64,000 nt of DNA, taken from NCBI GenBank assembly GCA_030867875.1, contig JAOWCC010000028.1, positions 849,147 to 913,146 of the forward strand. Direction: 5' to 3'. This DNA is from Actinernus sp. WN-2022. Taxonomy: Eukaryota > Cnidaria > Anthozoa > Actiniaria > Actinernidae. The translations under genes were made by a program, and so were the position numbers. Below, one piece after another: positions 24,676 to 36,986 of this stretch. The notes beneath the pieces are model-generated. The model made no database searches and was not told the DNA's origin. It saw nothing but the letters and a program-made list of their open reading frames with translations. Positions within the stretch are counted from its first letter, which is position 1. Each line of letters opens with the position of its first letter.

Positions 24676-25470
24676 TTAGTCCGGTTAGTACCCTTAGTTC
24701 TGGCTGGGTTGTATCACTGCATGCTGGTCATAGTCCTAATAGATAAGTCCAGTTAGTACTCTTAGTTCTGGCTGGGTTGTATCACTGCATGCTGGTCATA
24801 GTCCTTAGTCCGGTTCAATAATATCCTTAGTTCTGGCTGGGTTGTATCGCTGTATGCTAGTCACAGTCCTAATAGATAAGTCCAGTTAGTACTCTTAGTT
24901 CTAGCTGGGTTGTATCGCTGTATGCTAGTCACAGTCCCAATAGATAAGTCCAGTTAGTACTCTTAGTTCTAGCTGGGTTGTATCGCTGTATGCTAGTCAC
25001 AGTCCCAATAGATAAGTCCAGTTAGTACTCTTAGTTCTAGCTGGGTTGTATCGCTGTATGCTAGTCACAGTCCCAATAGATAAGTCCAGTTAGTACTCTT
25101 AGTTCTAGCTGGGTTGTATCGCTGTATGCTAGTCACAGTCCCAATAGATAAGTCCGGTTAGTACTCTTAGTTCTAGCTGGGTTGTATCGCTGTATGCTAG
25201 TCACAGTCCCAATAGATAAGTCCAGTTAGTACTCTTAGTTCTAGCTGGGTTGTATCGCTGTATGCTAGTCACAGTCCCAATAGATAAGTCCAGTTAGTAC
25301 TCTTAGTTCTAGCTGGGTTGTATCGCTGCATGCTGGTCATAGTGCTTAGTCTGGTTAGTATCCTTAGTTCTGGCTGGGTTGTATCACTGCATGCTGGTCA
25401 TAGTCCTTAGTTCAGTTAGTACCCTTTAGTTGGCTGGGTTGTATCGCTGTATGCTAGTCACAGTCCTTAG
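24676..25470. repeat. 68-bp satellite array
   Basis: A 68-bp unit is repeated about 11 times. CTAGCTGGGTTGTATCGC occurs at 24901, 24969 and onward in exact steps. Units in the core (about 24860-25330) are almost identical. Those at both edges are more diverged (CTGGCTGGGTTGTATCAC, CATGCTGGTCATAGTCC), as expected for unequal crossing-over. No ORF or known function. Confidence 0.95.
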
Positions 25471-25854
25471 TCCGATTAGTTGCCATAGTTCTAGCAGATG
25501 CTGTCATAGTCCTAATACTCCAGTTAGTCCCTTAGTTCTAGCAGGCTTGTATTGCTATATACATTGTACATGCCATTTGTATTCCTTATTCCAGCTACAT
25601 GTAGCTATAGTTTCCTTAGTCCATAATGAGGGATTGCATGTTCACAATAGCTGGGTTAACACTTAAATATCATAGAATGGGTTGTAATACTATTAATACT
25701 AACTGTATGATTACTGCTGGCTATGTATTTAATGGCCAGCAGTAATCAGCCTGGCAATTAAACAATAATCATGGAATTTATTAAAGGAACAAAAGAGTTT
25801 AGCTAGTCCATATGTCCAGGGGTATTAAATAAGCAGAAAAGTAAAGAAAGGGGA

Positions 25855-27275
25855 TCCTAAAACAGGCTCCAGATAAGAAAGGAACAGTTGAATGACAAGG
25901 AATGTTAACAGATGTTAATTTTCTATTCTTCTTTCTCATAATTTCATTCAATAGAAGACCATTGAAATAATGCACTTTCATTAGCTAATTTTTGAAGTTT
26001 AAATTTATTTTTGATCAAACTAACTATGGTTTGATTTGGGAGAAATTTGTATGTGGGGAACGTTTTCAAATTGGTGATTCAAAAATATTTTGTTTTCTCA
26101 CTTTCCCATTGGCTAGATGGTATTTTCTTTTCGTTTTCACAGTAAAAAATGGTCAACAGCAGACAGATTCCTACAATTTTCACTTGTATATAAACTTTGA
26201 CTGTGAACATCTCAAACAGCACTTTAGGCATATTCTATCAAAATCATATGTGCGGATATGCTGATTGCGCAGGGTCTATTGTTCTTGGTGTAGTTCATAC
26301 ATGTGCCATTACTTAAAAGAAAAAACATGTTGTTTTTGACACTAATTATAAACCACTCCATAGAAGTGTGGCATCTGAATCAATTGACTGATTTAGCTTG
26401 TACATTCGTTGTCCCAATTCAGAACATGAGACAGCTCTCCAGAGCTTCCCAGTACTTTGTTTTCCAATAATAGCGAAATTTATACATTAACTCTTGAGGT
26501 ACATGCATGTAATACTACATGTATATAAAAACAAGAAGACATTACTCAAGGGAAAAGTCAGGTGACCTGAATTGGGACAACAAATGTACAAGCTAAATTG
26601 GTCAATTGGGATTAGCTTGGTGCAGCAGATGAATTAGGTTTTGCACATGTTGTTGCATTGTGGAACTCTGGAGTGGTTGACTCAAATGCTACTTTTTTCA
26701 TGCAACAAACTAATTAATGCATATTAAATTATGCCGTCTTGAAATTTAATTTATATTCTAGACCCAGATTTCCTAATTGCCACAATCAGTTCAATGAATT
26801 CAGTAATGGTCCAGATAAGAACTGTAGTAGAATCCATTGTTCTGAGTCAATGAGCCTCTACCACATATGATTTTGCTTGAATATCATCAGCCTTAGTGCC
26901 TTAGGTGGTGCACTATAGTACAAATTACATCTCGAAAATCAATTATTTTTTTATGCTATATTGGCTCTTTTTTTCTGTGAAAACTCAGACAAGCCACCAT
27001 CCAACCAATATAATATAATAGAGAAAACAAAATATTTTTCAAATACAAATTTGAGAACTTTCCCCACACACGATATTCTTCAAAATTAAACCGTAGTTGG
27101 TTTGATCAAAAATAAATTCAAACCACAAATAAATATCGAATGAAAATGCATTATTTTGATGAGTTTCTATTGAATTTATAAGTATCAACCAATGAAATTA
27201 CGAGAAAGAGTAATTATAGAAAATTAACACCTTTTAACATTCCTTGCCATGGAGCACTACAGTTCTTATCTGGAT
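25855..27275. repeat. Long nested inverted repeat, about 1.4 kb
   Basis: TTTATTTTTGATCAAACTAAC at about 26004 pairs with its complement at about 27100. TGTATGTGGGGAACGTTTTC at 26048 pairs with 27055, and GACAAGGAATGTTAACA near 25895 pairs with the complement near 27240. An inner pair (CATTCGTTGTCCCAATTCAG at 26404, complement at 26565) continues toward the centre. Divergence is moderate. The exact ends are not resolved. Confidence 0.7.
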
Positions 27276-27382
27276 CATTACTTAACTTCACCATCTGAAT
27301 CAACCAGTTGCTTCGACATCAAACTTACTTGTATTAAGTTTGGTGCATGAAGAGTTCACCGTCTGAAACGGACATAAGACTA

Positions 27383-27957
27383 CCTTATTATAGGAAATTA
27401 ACAATGCACGTTGACAACGCGAAGAAAATTTACGTTACACTAAATTAACGCGAATTTTTCAAAAGTTAGGTTTACATGCATTAAATTAACGCGAATTTTT
27501 CGATAAGCATCTTGCTTTATTTACTGCGATTTTCATAATTCTGCAAACTCGCACTTTACATTTCTGAACGCCAAACTGCGTTTTGGCTTCCGTCAATAAA
27601 ACCTTCCAAGACAAGTGCACGGATGTTTCTAAGTTTTTTTTAAAGCCGAAAATTTGGGTTTGAAGCCTAACTAGACCCTATCAATTCAAAAGATCTTTCA
27701 ACGCCTCACGGTGAAATCACCAAGAGCTACTCACTCGTTTGATTGACGGAAACCAAACCGCAATAGTGACTCTGAAGAGCCAATAGAGGAGTCATGAACT
27801 AATAAGGTTTTGAAATGAAATAAAGGTGCTTTAAAATAACAATGTTGTAAAATAGCGTGCATTAAATTTACATCGACATTAATTAAGATACATTAAATTA
27901 ACGCGAATTTTGTAAAATCGCGTTAATAAAGTGCATTGTTAATTTCCTATAATAAGG
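27383..27957. mobile_element. TA-flanked MITE, CCTTATTATAGG family
   Basis: Terminal inverted repeats of 27 bp start CCTTATTATAGGAAATTAAC and end in the complement, with TA on both sides (27381-27382 and 27958-27959). The word AAATTAACGCGAATTTT recurs several times near both ends. The 575-bp interior has no ORF of note. Its outer heptamer CCTTATT and TA duplication match the element at 41829-42459. Confidence 0.8.
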
Positions 27958-28082
27958 TATGTCAACCAGAGAAGTCTTAGGCCTGGTTTAGTCGATACTA
28001 AATGTAATTTAGGCATGGTTAAAGAACCAGCAACTACTGTGGGCTCTGTGTTTGCTCGCGTGGCCCTGGGGCTGGTTCATCC

Positions 28083-28114
28083 GGTACTTTGGTACTTTGG
28101 TACTTTGGTACTTT
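28083..28114. repeat. 8-bp microsatellite (GGTACTTT)4
   Basis: Four perfect copies of an 8-bp unit. Confidence 0.9.
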
Positions 28115-28213
28115 GTGTTGTTCTCTTGATCGTGGCTCAGTTTCCTGCTTGTCAGTTTCACGTCGCTGTGATCGCTCGCGGTTTTCCCTCCCTTGTCCAC
28201 TTTTGTGCGAAGA

Positions 28214-28393
28214 ACAAGAACAGGGCCTGGTTGTTATCAACACCTTACTAAATTGTTAGTCTATAATGACACAAGAACAGGGCCTGGTTGTTATCAACAC
28301 CTTACTAAATTGTTAGTCTGTAATCTGGCTGAATACAAGAACAGGGCCTGGTTGTTATCAACAGCTCACTAAATTGTTAGTCTATAATCTGGC
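28214..28393. repeat. Three tandem units of about 57-64 bp
   Basis: ACAAGAACAGGGCCTGGTTG begins near 28214 and 28271 and again near 28336; each unit ends TAAATTGTTAGTCT. The units are nearly identical apart from short indels between them. Confidence 0.85.
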
Positions 28394-28545
28394 TATAGAA
28401 ATAAGTTAAAAGCTAATCAAGCTACATTGTAGTACGTAATCTGAAATCTGCACAGTTTAACTTTGGGTTAGTGATTTAACCGCTGGGTAGTGCTTACATG
28501 TACATTACTCTTGCTTTGAACAAACAAGTTCAGGTGGAAAAGGAA

Positions 28546-28925
28546 TGGGCCGTTTGCAGAAATGCAATCACATGGTTGTACTAGATGGCAAAATAATCTG
28601 ACTTCATTTATTTAAAGGCGATAAGTGTTATAGCAAAACCTGTTTGTATAAAAATGTCTGTTTCACCTCCAATCGATCGTCAATCTTGGGCCGTTTGCAG
28701 AAATGCAATGACGTGGTTGTAGTGGATGGCAAAAAAATCTGACTTCATTATTTTATTTAAAGGCGCTTTTTAATTGTACAAGATCGATAGTGTTGTAGCA
28801 AAACCTGTTTGTAAATCAATCGATCGTCAATCTTTCAAAATCAGCATTTTGAACTTTGTTTGCCACCCAGTAAAGTCCTTCCAATTAATGGGATCACATT
28901 ATCCGCAGCACGTGACTGTTTCCTG
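28546..28925. mobile_element. Diverged, internally duplicated relative of the 55954-56221 element
   Basis: TGGGCCGTTTGCAGAAATGC starts two successive partial copies (about 28546 and 28688). Each continues with CGTGGTTGTA, TCTGACTTCATT and AATCGATCGTCAATCTT. The end near 28915 has GCAGCACGTGACTGTTTCCTG. The same ordered words make up 55954-56221. Confidence 0.6.
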
Positions 28926-29697
28926 TAAAAAATACATGTATAGAAATTATATATTTCTGCCTTGTGTTATATTTTAACACTTTTGTTTTCACATGTTCAC
29001 AGAGTTCTTGGGACATTATTGAACCTGAAGGAATTTTCACAAGCATTCAAGTGTCCCGTGGAGAGCCCAATGAATCCTGCTAAGAAGTGTGTCATCTGGT
29101 AATCAGCACCCACCCTGAATCCCAAGGATACTGATTGGAGTGTTGCTTGACATACATTGTATAAAACGGGGGGGGGGGGGGGGGTTATACGCATTAGGAT
29201 TTGCTGTGTTGAGCAGGAGTAATTAAGCAAAGGTTAATAGGAGAGTTGCCTACTTATACTCTTTTCAGCTAAACTTTGTTTAATTCAGAATTGGATTACA
29301 CTGAAAGGAAACTGTAGCTTGTGCAGGCTGTGAGAGTCTGGTTGAGATGACCAGATATCTCTTGTAAGCAAGGTTCTGGCTAAGGCTACATGTACAATGT
29401 ATTTGTAGTGTTTGTAGTATTTAGACACACTTCCTGTGCATATGTAATGTGAATGAGCCATGACGTAGTGTACATCAGGGACCTATAATGTTGTGTTCCT
29501 GACAAGGCCAGTGAAATTATTTACGTGATTTTGATTCAAAGGCCCGATTACAAATTAGGAATCTTGTAATAATAATTAATAATAACTTTATGCAAACTGA
29601 TAAGACCGATCATCTAATCGAAAAAGGATTAGCTGGTATCAACTGGTGACCTGAGTAAATAGGGGATGATTTTGTTGTATGACATTCATTTATTCAT

Positions 29698-30477
29698 TTT
29701 TTCGATAGCACAATGAACTTTGAGAAGCATATCAGTGAAATCTGCAAGTCTGCCTTCTTCCATATTAGGAACATTTCCCAAGTTCGCAGATATCTTAGTA
29801 TTGAATCTACAAAGACCCTCGTTAACGCATTTGTTACGTCTCGAATTGATAGTTGTAATTCTTTATTGTATGGCCTGCCTAGCTACTTAACCCAGCGTTT
29901 ACAGTATGCTCTTAACTCGGCTGCGAGGCTCATATCCTTGTCGCGCAAGGCTGATCATATCACGCCTTTGCTCATAGAATTGCACTGGCTTCCAGTGGAA
30001 CAGCGCATAAATTTTAAGATTTTGTTGTTTACCTACAAGATAGTTAACGGTCTAGCACCAATGTACCTAAGTGAACTGCTTGTACCTTATGTTCCAAAGA
30101 GAGCTCTTAGATCTGCTGACAAGTTGCTTTTTTGCCAGCCATCATATCATGCCAAATCGTATGGGTCCAGAGCGTTCTCAGTTTGCGCTCCTTATATGTG
30201 GAACAAATTACCTATGGACATTAAGTGTAGTCCTAGTGTTGTAATATTTAAGCAGAAACTCAAGACACATCTTTTTAAATTAGTATATTATTAACTTTTT
30301 ACTGTTCATATAAGTTCCGATATTTCTATTATATATAGTTAGCATTTATTATCGTTATTTATACTTTAATTTAGGTTTTTAGATTTGAATTGTATATATA
30401 TGTAAAGCGCATTTGGGCATTTCTGGAGAGTGCGCTATAGCAAATAATAAAGTATTATTATTATTATTATTATTATT
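29698..30477 (+). mobile_element. 3' end of a CR1/L2-like non-LTR retrotransposon
   Basis: The element includes the RT fragment and a short 3' UTR with GTAAAGCGCATTTGGGCATT and GAGTGCGCTATAGC, an inverted pair able to form a 3' stem. It ends in AATAATAAAGT and an (ATT)n microsatellite, as in CR1/L2-type elements. It is 5' truncated at about 29698, the usual product of incomplete reverse transcription. Confidence 0.8.
29713..30294 (+). CDS. C-terminal part of a CR1/L2/jockey-like reverse transcriptase (5' truncated)
   Basis: A 193-codon ORF reads as the end of a non-LTR retrotransposon RT. It shows FDSTMNFEKHI (frame open just before the ATG), then RRYLSIESTKTLVNAFVTSR with DSCNSLLYGLP. These are followed by LQYALNSAARLI, TPLLIELHWLPVEQRINFKI and a tail containing LPMDIKCSPSVVIFKQKLKT. 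Catalytic palm motifs lie upstream in intact elements and are absent here, so it is a dead fragment. The ATG is internal; an in-frame stop sits at 29680. Reading frame is otherwise uninterrupted, suggesting recent insertion. Confidence 0.85.
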   Translation: MNFEKHISEICKSAFFHIRNISQVRRYLSIESTKTLVNAFVTSRIDSCNSLLYGLPSYLTQRLQYALNSAARLISLSRKADHITPLLIELHWLPVEQRINFKILLFTYKIVNGLAPMYLSELLVPYVPKRALRSADKLLFCQPSYHAKSYGSRAFSVCAPYMWNKLPMDIKCSPSVVIFKQKLKTHLFKLVYY

Positions 30478-31812
30478 TATACCTGCTGGTTTTAAAGAGT
30501 AAAACAATAAGTAAGATGAACAACAGATGACAACTTGCACCATTGCTAAAATTATGAGGTACAACGGGCAGAATGACTGTAGGCAGTCCATTTGCAACTG
30601 CTAAAATTGCAATCAAACCTTGTATAAAATTTTGTTCTCTATTTCACTTGTCAACTAAATCAAATCAACACTGTTTAAGTAGCAAAATGTGGCACTTGCG
30701 ATGCAGATCCTAATAGCCATGTACATGCATACAAAACGAAAAGCAAATTCAAACAATATTTACATTTTATTGTCCGAGTCCTTTTTGCCTGACGTGGCCC
30801 AAATAGCTTATGGTTTCTAATTTTGCCATTATTATTGTAACATTTGCTTTTCCTTTATTTCTATTTTTGACCCTTGGAGCATCAATAAAGTTTAAGATTT
30901 TAATATCTTGACGTTTTCACTGAGTCTCATGCAATCGTTAAAAGGATTCAGCCAGTCACAAACAGAGAAGCAGGTCATTTATTGACAGGTATCCCTAGAG
31001 AATAATTACTAAAATAAATTGATGGGCTCAAGATCCCCCAAAAGAGAAAGGCCAGCTACAGTATGTTCACTATATATTATAGCCCCTATTCCAGTAGGGC
31101 TGCTCTAATTTGCATAATGCCAAAAAAGGTAGGGTACTATAAATAGGTGAAGTGAATGCCATCAGACTGTATTAAATAGAAAATAAATATTACACTAAAA
31201 GGTAGTGGCAAACATTTTCTCCTTAAAGGATTGCAGAATACACTTATCAGAGTTCAATATAGAGGAGTGCCGGCCATGTCAGAGATGACGACAAGCAAAT
31301 GGACTGAGTGAGCTTTACTTTGTAAAATGAAGGAATAATTAGAGCTTGCCTAGAAAAACTCACTGATACTTGTGCTCCATTGTTGTACATGTAGCATTCC
31401 CATTATTTCAGTCGCACAGGGTAGGCCGGCACTATTACCCCACTCTACCCAGTCTCAGAAGAGATATTGACAGAAGTCATCAATGAAAATGTCCCAAAAT
31501 CATTTTGCCCCCCCCCCCCCCCAAATTTTCAGGGTTGTTTACAGCAGAAAAAAATGTTTCTGTAAAAACTCATGAAGCTGCACTCCTAACAGGTTATTTT
31601 TTGTTACTTTCAAAATGTGAAAGGTTAAAAACCTGTGGTTTATATGGAATGAAATACATTATTAAAAAATTGAGTTACTCATTTTTCAGGTAGCCTTGAA
31701 GTAACAAATAATTAGTCCATTTTGACAAGTTTCACAATTACCTGGAAAATCCCATACTCCATAATATTTAAAGGAATCCAAAATCATTGAATCCTTTATT
31801 AATTGTCAATGT
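30478..31812. other. No recognised gene
   Basis: AT-rich sequence; an AATAAAGTTT word lies near 30886. No supported ORF. Confidence 0.4.
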
Positions 31813-31816
31813 TTAA

Positions 31817-33092
31817 AGGAGCTCATTCAACCAAGATGCATTGCGAGCTCAAATTTCTCGATCGGCCATTTTCGGGGCCCCCGATAATGGCTCTGGAGAG
31901 CTTCTTGAAACAAATCCTATTCCATCGGTCTCACAGGGGCATACCAGTTGATTACTTATAGGGGAAATTGTTCCTTATTTATCAGCTTTTGTGTTCAGTC
32001 ATATATTTCCGAATTTTCACCTGCCAGGGGAAGTATTCAACGTACTCTGGAGTCGCCTTTGGTCAGTGAAATTATTACTAGAGCCTGTACTGGAGTTAGC
32101 CGACTGTTTGATCGTAATTACAACATTTAAAGCAAATTGCTTTGACTGAAGACTCGAGTACGCGGTACACGCGCGGTACACGGCAAGATTACAAATTTCG
32201 CAGTTTCTCTCATAGTCTTATAGTCTTGGTTTTTGCTCAATGGGAGCTCAATGTACATGGACAACGCTGAGACAATTAAAGTAAGTAAAAGTGAAATGTT
32301 GTGTTGATATCTGAATGAGCGGCTGTAAAGTGGAAACCTATTTATAAATGTTTCTTTGTTGATGAATAAACTTCAAGTTCGATCAAGTGCCGCTGGGCGC
32401 TCAGAAAACTGATTGATCGAAATTTTTTACCCAGCATATCCAATGTACGATTAACATAAGTCAAGGGGCTTTTAAAATGACACAAACCGGCTGAAATTCA
32501 GGCTAACAAACAATAACATTATACGGATTCGATTCCTCAAATTTGATTTAAAATTTGCATATCACATTGGCGAGTCAAAATGTGGTGTGGAGAACGCACG
32601 GACCTTGAACACAAATAGAATGTGGCAAACAGTACTTCAACATTTAAAACCAGCATTTTGGCAGGGACAACCTAGCTCCTTTCTTTCGACTACACGTTCT
32701 TGCATGCACAAGCCTAGAAAGGAAATAACTCTAAATGTATAACGCTATCGTAGAATTGATTAATTTCCTTGCCACACGATCTGCATCGCTGGAACTTGGT
32801 CCCGAAGTTGGACAAGTTGGATCGCTAGATCGAGCATGAGATCGATGGCTAGCATCACGTCGAGGAATTTTGATCGAAGAACTGTAGTAATTCCGCTCAT
32901 TCTATTATATTTCTTCAAGTATAAAGGCAACCGATCTCCCCGCCGATCTCGGCCATTCAGTTCAACTCGTAAACTCTATTTATAAACAGCCCGATATCAC
33001 ATTTTCTGATTGGCAGCTGTCCGATTTCAAGTAGTTTCCTGTATGAAAACAATAACAGTGACTCGCAATGCATCTTGGTTGAATGAGCTCCT
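31817..33092. mobile_element. TTAA-flanked DNA element, AGGAGCTCATTCAACC family
   Basis: The left end AGGAGCTCATTCAACCAAGA continues to TGCATTGCGAG and matches the complement at the right end over about 31 bp. TTAA lies at 31813-31816 and 33093-33096. The 1,276-bp interior has no recognisable transposase. The duplication places it with piggyBac/Kolobok-like elements. Confidence 0.8.
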
Positions 33093-33446
33093 TTAATGAC
33101 CCTTCAATTAAATGAGGGGTTCTGGTAATGCTCTTTCAACCCCCGTCCTCCACTTTGGTCGGGTAACATGTCCAGCCCCTTATTAACTGTTAACAGATCA
33201 CCAAACTCATGTCTTAAAATCTTACCCACAACTGCTATAATCCATTTCTGTTATAATTGTAAAACAACAAATTGATACGGAAGTACATGTACATTGTACA
33301 ACAACATTTATTCTTCTTTTGATACAAATGTACATTTGTTTAATTAGGCCATCCCAATCAAATGTTTTGTTTACTATTGCCCTATGGTTTATGGTGGTGG
33401 GTCGGTCGGTTAAACAAAGAAAACAGCAGGAGATCTGGAACCAAGT

Positions 33447-35208
33447 TAGCCTGCTTGCAGGCGGTAGAGGGTGTTTTTTTCGCGCAGCAAACGGATCATC
33501 GAAGCGGCCGCCATATTGGCTGAGCGTGATTGAGACCTGGGATCGAATGACAAATGGAGGGGGGAGGGGGGTGGGGGAGAACAAGCAGATCTGAAAGACC
33601 GCCTGCACGAAAGCCTATGGTTTCTGAATTACGCCCACCACGCACACGATTTCCGTTAACTTGTAACCCGACCAATAGGAGTCGACGTGTGAGAGCCTGC
33701 CAATTTTGATTTGGTTTGATTGAAATGCGTGCAATATTCAAAACAAACTTCGCTCGCTGTCAAATGCAATGCAAAATGCTAGTAAAATTGTCAATTGGTT
33801 CTTTAATAGATACGGAAATTTCAATAAAACCAGCTATTTTTGTTCAAAGTTCTCCATGGAAAGGACTGCGACAGGTACCACTTTAGATATATATGTAGAC
33901 AGTTCGGTTTTAGCTTGTTGCGTTCGCCCCATCAGTCTCTCAAAGAGTTTGCAAATCCTCCGAAATACATACATTTAATACAAGCTGCTTCACAAAGCCG
34001 CCAGCACCGCAGTCAGGTGCCACACAAGCGGCTGCTACCTTTCTTAAAAGAATTAAGCTCGCATAAAGATAAATACAGGATCGAAAAAATCTCTAAACTT
34101 CAAAGAAACTCCGATGGAGACAATGTTTTGTCTGGAACTGGAACTCGATATTGAAGAACTCGTAGAAAAACAAACTACGAGTGCAAAGTACACAGGTAAA
34201 TGTTGTGATCGTCTTTCTCTGACAACTCGAAGTCCATCTTAGTGAATGTTTGCCGAAAGAAATGGATGACCGTTGCATAAATGTATTGAGGCGGATTTCT
34301 GATTATTTCCTAGTTCAACGGCCGTGAAGTCAATAGCCGGATTGCATCTCTGCAATTTGGTCGACAACAATACTTTTCAGTGGCGAATTAAATCACGGTT
34401 CGTTCGGCGAGTTCTCTTTACCGTAAATATCATACTCTTTCCAAACCTGTCGAAAGCACAGCCAGAGCGGCATGTTTAAAGTACAGGTCACAATTCTCAG
34501 ATTCTAAGACAAAATAAAGGCTTAGCTTCCTCCTGCTCTGCTTTCAAAGTACCTTTACCCAGCCGCGGAGAAAGAAGCGAGCAGCTGTGTTCTCTCTAGA
34601 AAACCTCTGGAACCAGGGTTAAGGCGAAGGAGATAACTTTGAAAACGGAGCAGGAGGAAGCTATATACAGAGCCTGATATTTACGGTTTACGAACTTGCG
34701 AAAAGAGAACTCGACAACAAACCTCTCGCAGTTCGCCGATCGCCGCCTTCGCGTCTCTTTCTCCGTGGCTGTTCTCTCTAGAAAACCTCTGCGACCAGGG
34801 TACTTCAATTCACCTTAGTCTTCAAAAAAGACAAAGCCTTTTGTATTATTCGCCATATTTTATCAACTGCAAGCTCACTACACAACTCTTATTATAGTTA
34901 CGCCGCTTCGCAGGCTACACTTTAATATTCCTTTCAGTTCTTGCTTTCAACACTTGCCGCGATAAGCTTTGATTGACACCGTTTCAGCCAATCATATACC
35001 CCGTCCGCTGGTGGACGGGATCTAACTTTTGTACTCAGAAACCATAGGCTTTCGTGCAGGCTGTCTTTCAGATCTGCTTGTTCTCTCCCCACCCCCCTCC
35101 ATTTGTCATTCGATCGCAGGTCTCAATCACGCTCGGCCAATATGGCGGCCGCTTCGATGATCCGTTTGCTGCGCGAAAAAACACCCCACACCGCCTGCAA
35201 GCAGGCTA
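33447..35208. mobile_element. Mutator-like (MULE) non-autonomous element, copy 2
   Basis: It has the same ends as copy 1 (TAGCCTGCTTGCAGGCGG and complement) but is flanked by a different 9-bp duplication, GAACCAAGT, at 33438-33446 and 35209-35217. The interior is collinear and nearly identical to copy 1 but lacks the nested retrotransposon tail. It carries an extra duplicate of the CTCTAGAAAACCTCTG segment near 34770. Length is 1,762 bp. Confidence 0.85.
34114..34195 (+). CDS. Candidate short coding exon carried by MULE copy 2
   Basis: It starts METMFCLELELDIEELVEKQ and ends TTSAKYT before CACAG|GTAAAT. It equals the exon at 23048-23123 plus two residues (one extra LE). Frame, start and donor are conserved between the copies. 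Function is unknown. Confidence 0.3.
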
Positions 35209-35217
35209 GAACCAAGT

Positions 35218-36487
35218 TGGCTTCAGTTGAAGACTCTCGTAAAAATGTTCATGTTTAGTTGTGGATTGCTGGTGTAGTTAGAAAAATATTCTTCCATCTT
35301 TTTTCAATCTTCAATATTTTTTCCAAAACATTGGGTCAGTCTTAAACCTATTTTTGGGGGGCTTTTTTTTAAAAAAGGGTAGTTTGGGCAATGGCAAACA
35401 AAATATTTTCAGGATTCTCACACATTTGCAGTGAAAAAACAAACTGACATTACACCGACCAAGAAGCACTTGTCACTGACCACCAGTGCACACTTGTATT
35501 TTTTCCAAATATTCAATCGCCATTTTGGAACAGCAACATTTAATGTTGACCGTGATTAATAAAAAACATGATTTTTTTTGCGATGACCTTACATGTACAT
35601 ACATTACATTTTTATTGTGACAGTATCATTTAGATAATTAAATAATACTCTATACATACATGTAGAACTGAGTCAAAGTTAATTCAAAACCAATAATATT
35701 CCTCAAATAACAGGATTCAAGTGTAATCAAATAGAGCTATTTAATTGACACAACCTTAAAGTGATACAAAATAACCAAAAAATGAGCAAATAACAAAATG
35801 GTTTATCACGTGCTGGAAAAGATATTTTACTTTAGAATTAGTTTCTCTATACACATTTAATGAAATTGCTATTTCTGTTAAAAGAAAACTACCTAAGTTC
35901 ACATACCCCATGAATTGACACTATATACAAATTGCAATATATACACACCACTCTATATACAAGACAACATACAAGATAAGTACACTAACAGCATGTTCAT
36001 ATCCTGATGAACATGACAACAATGGAGAATTTGTTCGCCAGAAAGACAGTGTATGGAATAAGCCATTTACTGGTCTGTGACAAGAATTCTCGATCAAATG
36101 AATAAAGGTTTAAAGTTAAGGCTCTTAACAGCAAAGAAACAATCAAAATAATTTAATGTGTTTACCACCTAAAACATTTGACAACTACAAATAAAACGAA
36201 CCACTTTATAAATATCATTGCTTATCTGTTCAGGCACTGAAACAGTTCTGTGAATAAAACTTAGCTGACATTAATTTTACAAAGAAACTACAACTAAATT
36301 AATTTTGCATCAGTGAAATTCTCTCTCTTTTATAAACTGGACTGTTTTAGTAAAGTCAAGCTTAATTAGTTCTAAAAGAACTCTTGACAATTTAACAGAA
36401 ATAGTTTACAGGAAAACATTAAACCGATAATCCGTAGTGAAGTTTACAAATAGTAAGCTCCCATTTACACGGCGAAAAAACTTGGTT
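35218..36487. other. No recognised gene; distal 3' flank of the TRIM gene
   Basis: AT-rich sequence. A minus-strand AATAAA candidate (TTTATT on the plus strand) occurs near 35608 and could serve the TRIM transcript, but the 3' end cannot be placed from sequence alone. Confidence 0.35.
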
Positions 36488-36885
36488 GTTTCAGTAAAAT
36501 AATGAAAAATGCATCAATAAATCCTGCTTTCTATTATTAAAGAATAAGAACGAAAAGTTATAAAAAGGAAGGGAAAAAACATTTCAAACTAAACATTGAC
36601 AGAAAACAATAAAAAAATAACGCGCGAGTTTTATCGGAGAAAAAAATCTAACTCGTAAAAATGCCCCCCAAAAAAAGAAGTTTGATAAATGTTTCAGTAA
36701 AATAATGAAAAATGCATCCATAATAAAACCTGTTGTCTATTATAAAAGAATAAGAACGAAAAGTTATAAAAAGGAAGGAAGAAAACATTTGAAACTAAAC
36801 ATTGTACAGAAAACAGACGGCAATATTAAACAAAATAACGCGAGTTTTATCGGAGAAAAAATGTAACTCGTAAAAATGCGAAAAA
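36488..36885 (-). repeat. About 203-bp tandem duplication in the TRIM 3' region
   Basis: TGTTTCAGTAAAATAATGAA begins near 36488 and again near 36692. Both units run through AATAAGAACGAAAAGTTATA and AACGCG(CG)AGTTTTATCGGAG to AACTCGTAAAAATGC. The duplication starts about 100 bp beyond the TRIM stop codon, so it probably lies in the 3' UTR. Confidence 0.8.
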
Positions 36886-36986
36886 AGAATAGTTGTGATA
36901 AATAGGAACAGTTGTAGATGTTGTACTTACGTGTTGAAGGTTGTAGATATTGTGTGTTGATAGAGTAGAGTGGATTCAGTTCTACA

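Noticed and set aside
24676..25470. Regular repeats resembling a CRISPR array
   Set aside because: The whole 68-bp unit is repeated without unique spacers, no cas genes are present, and the window is eukaryotic.
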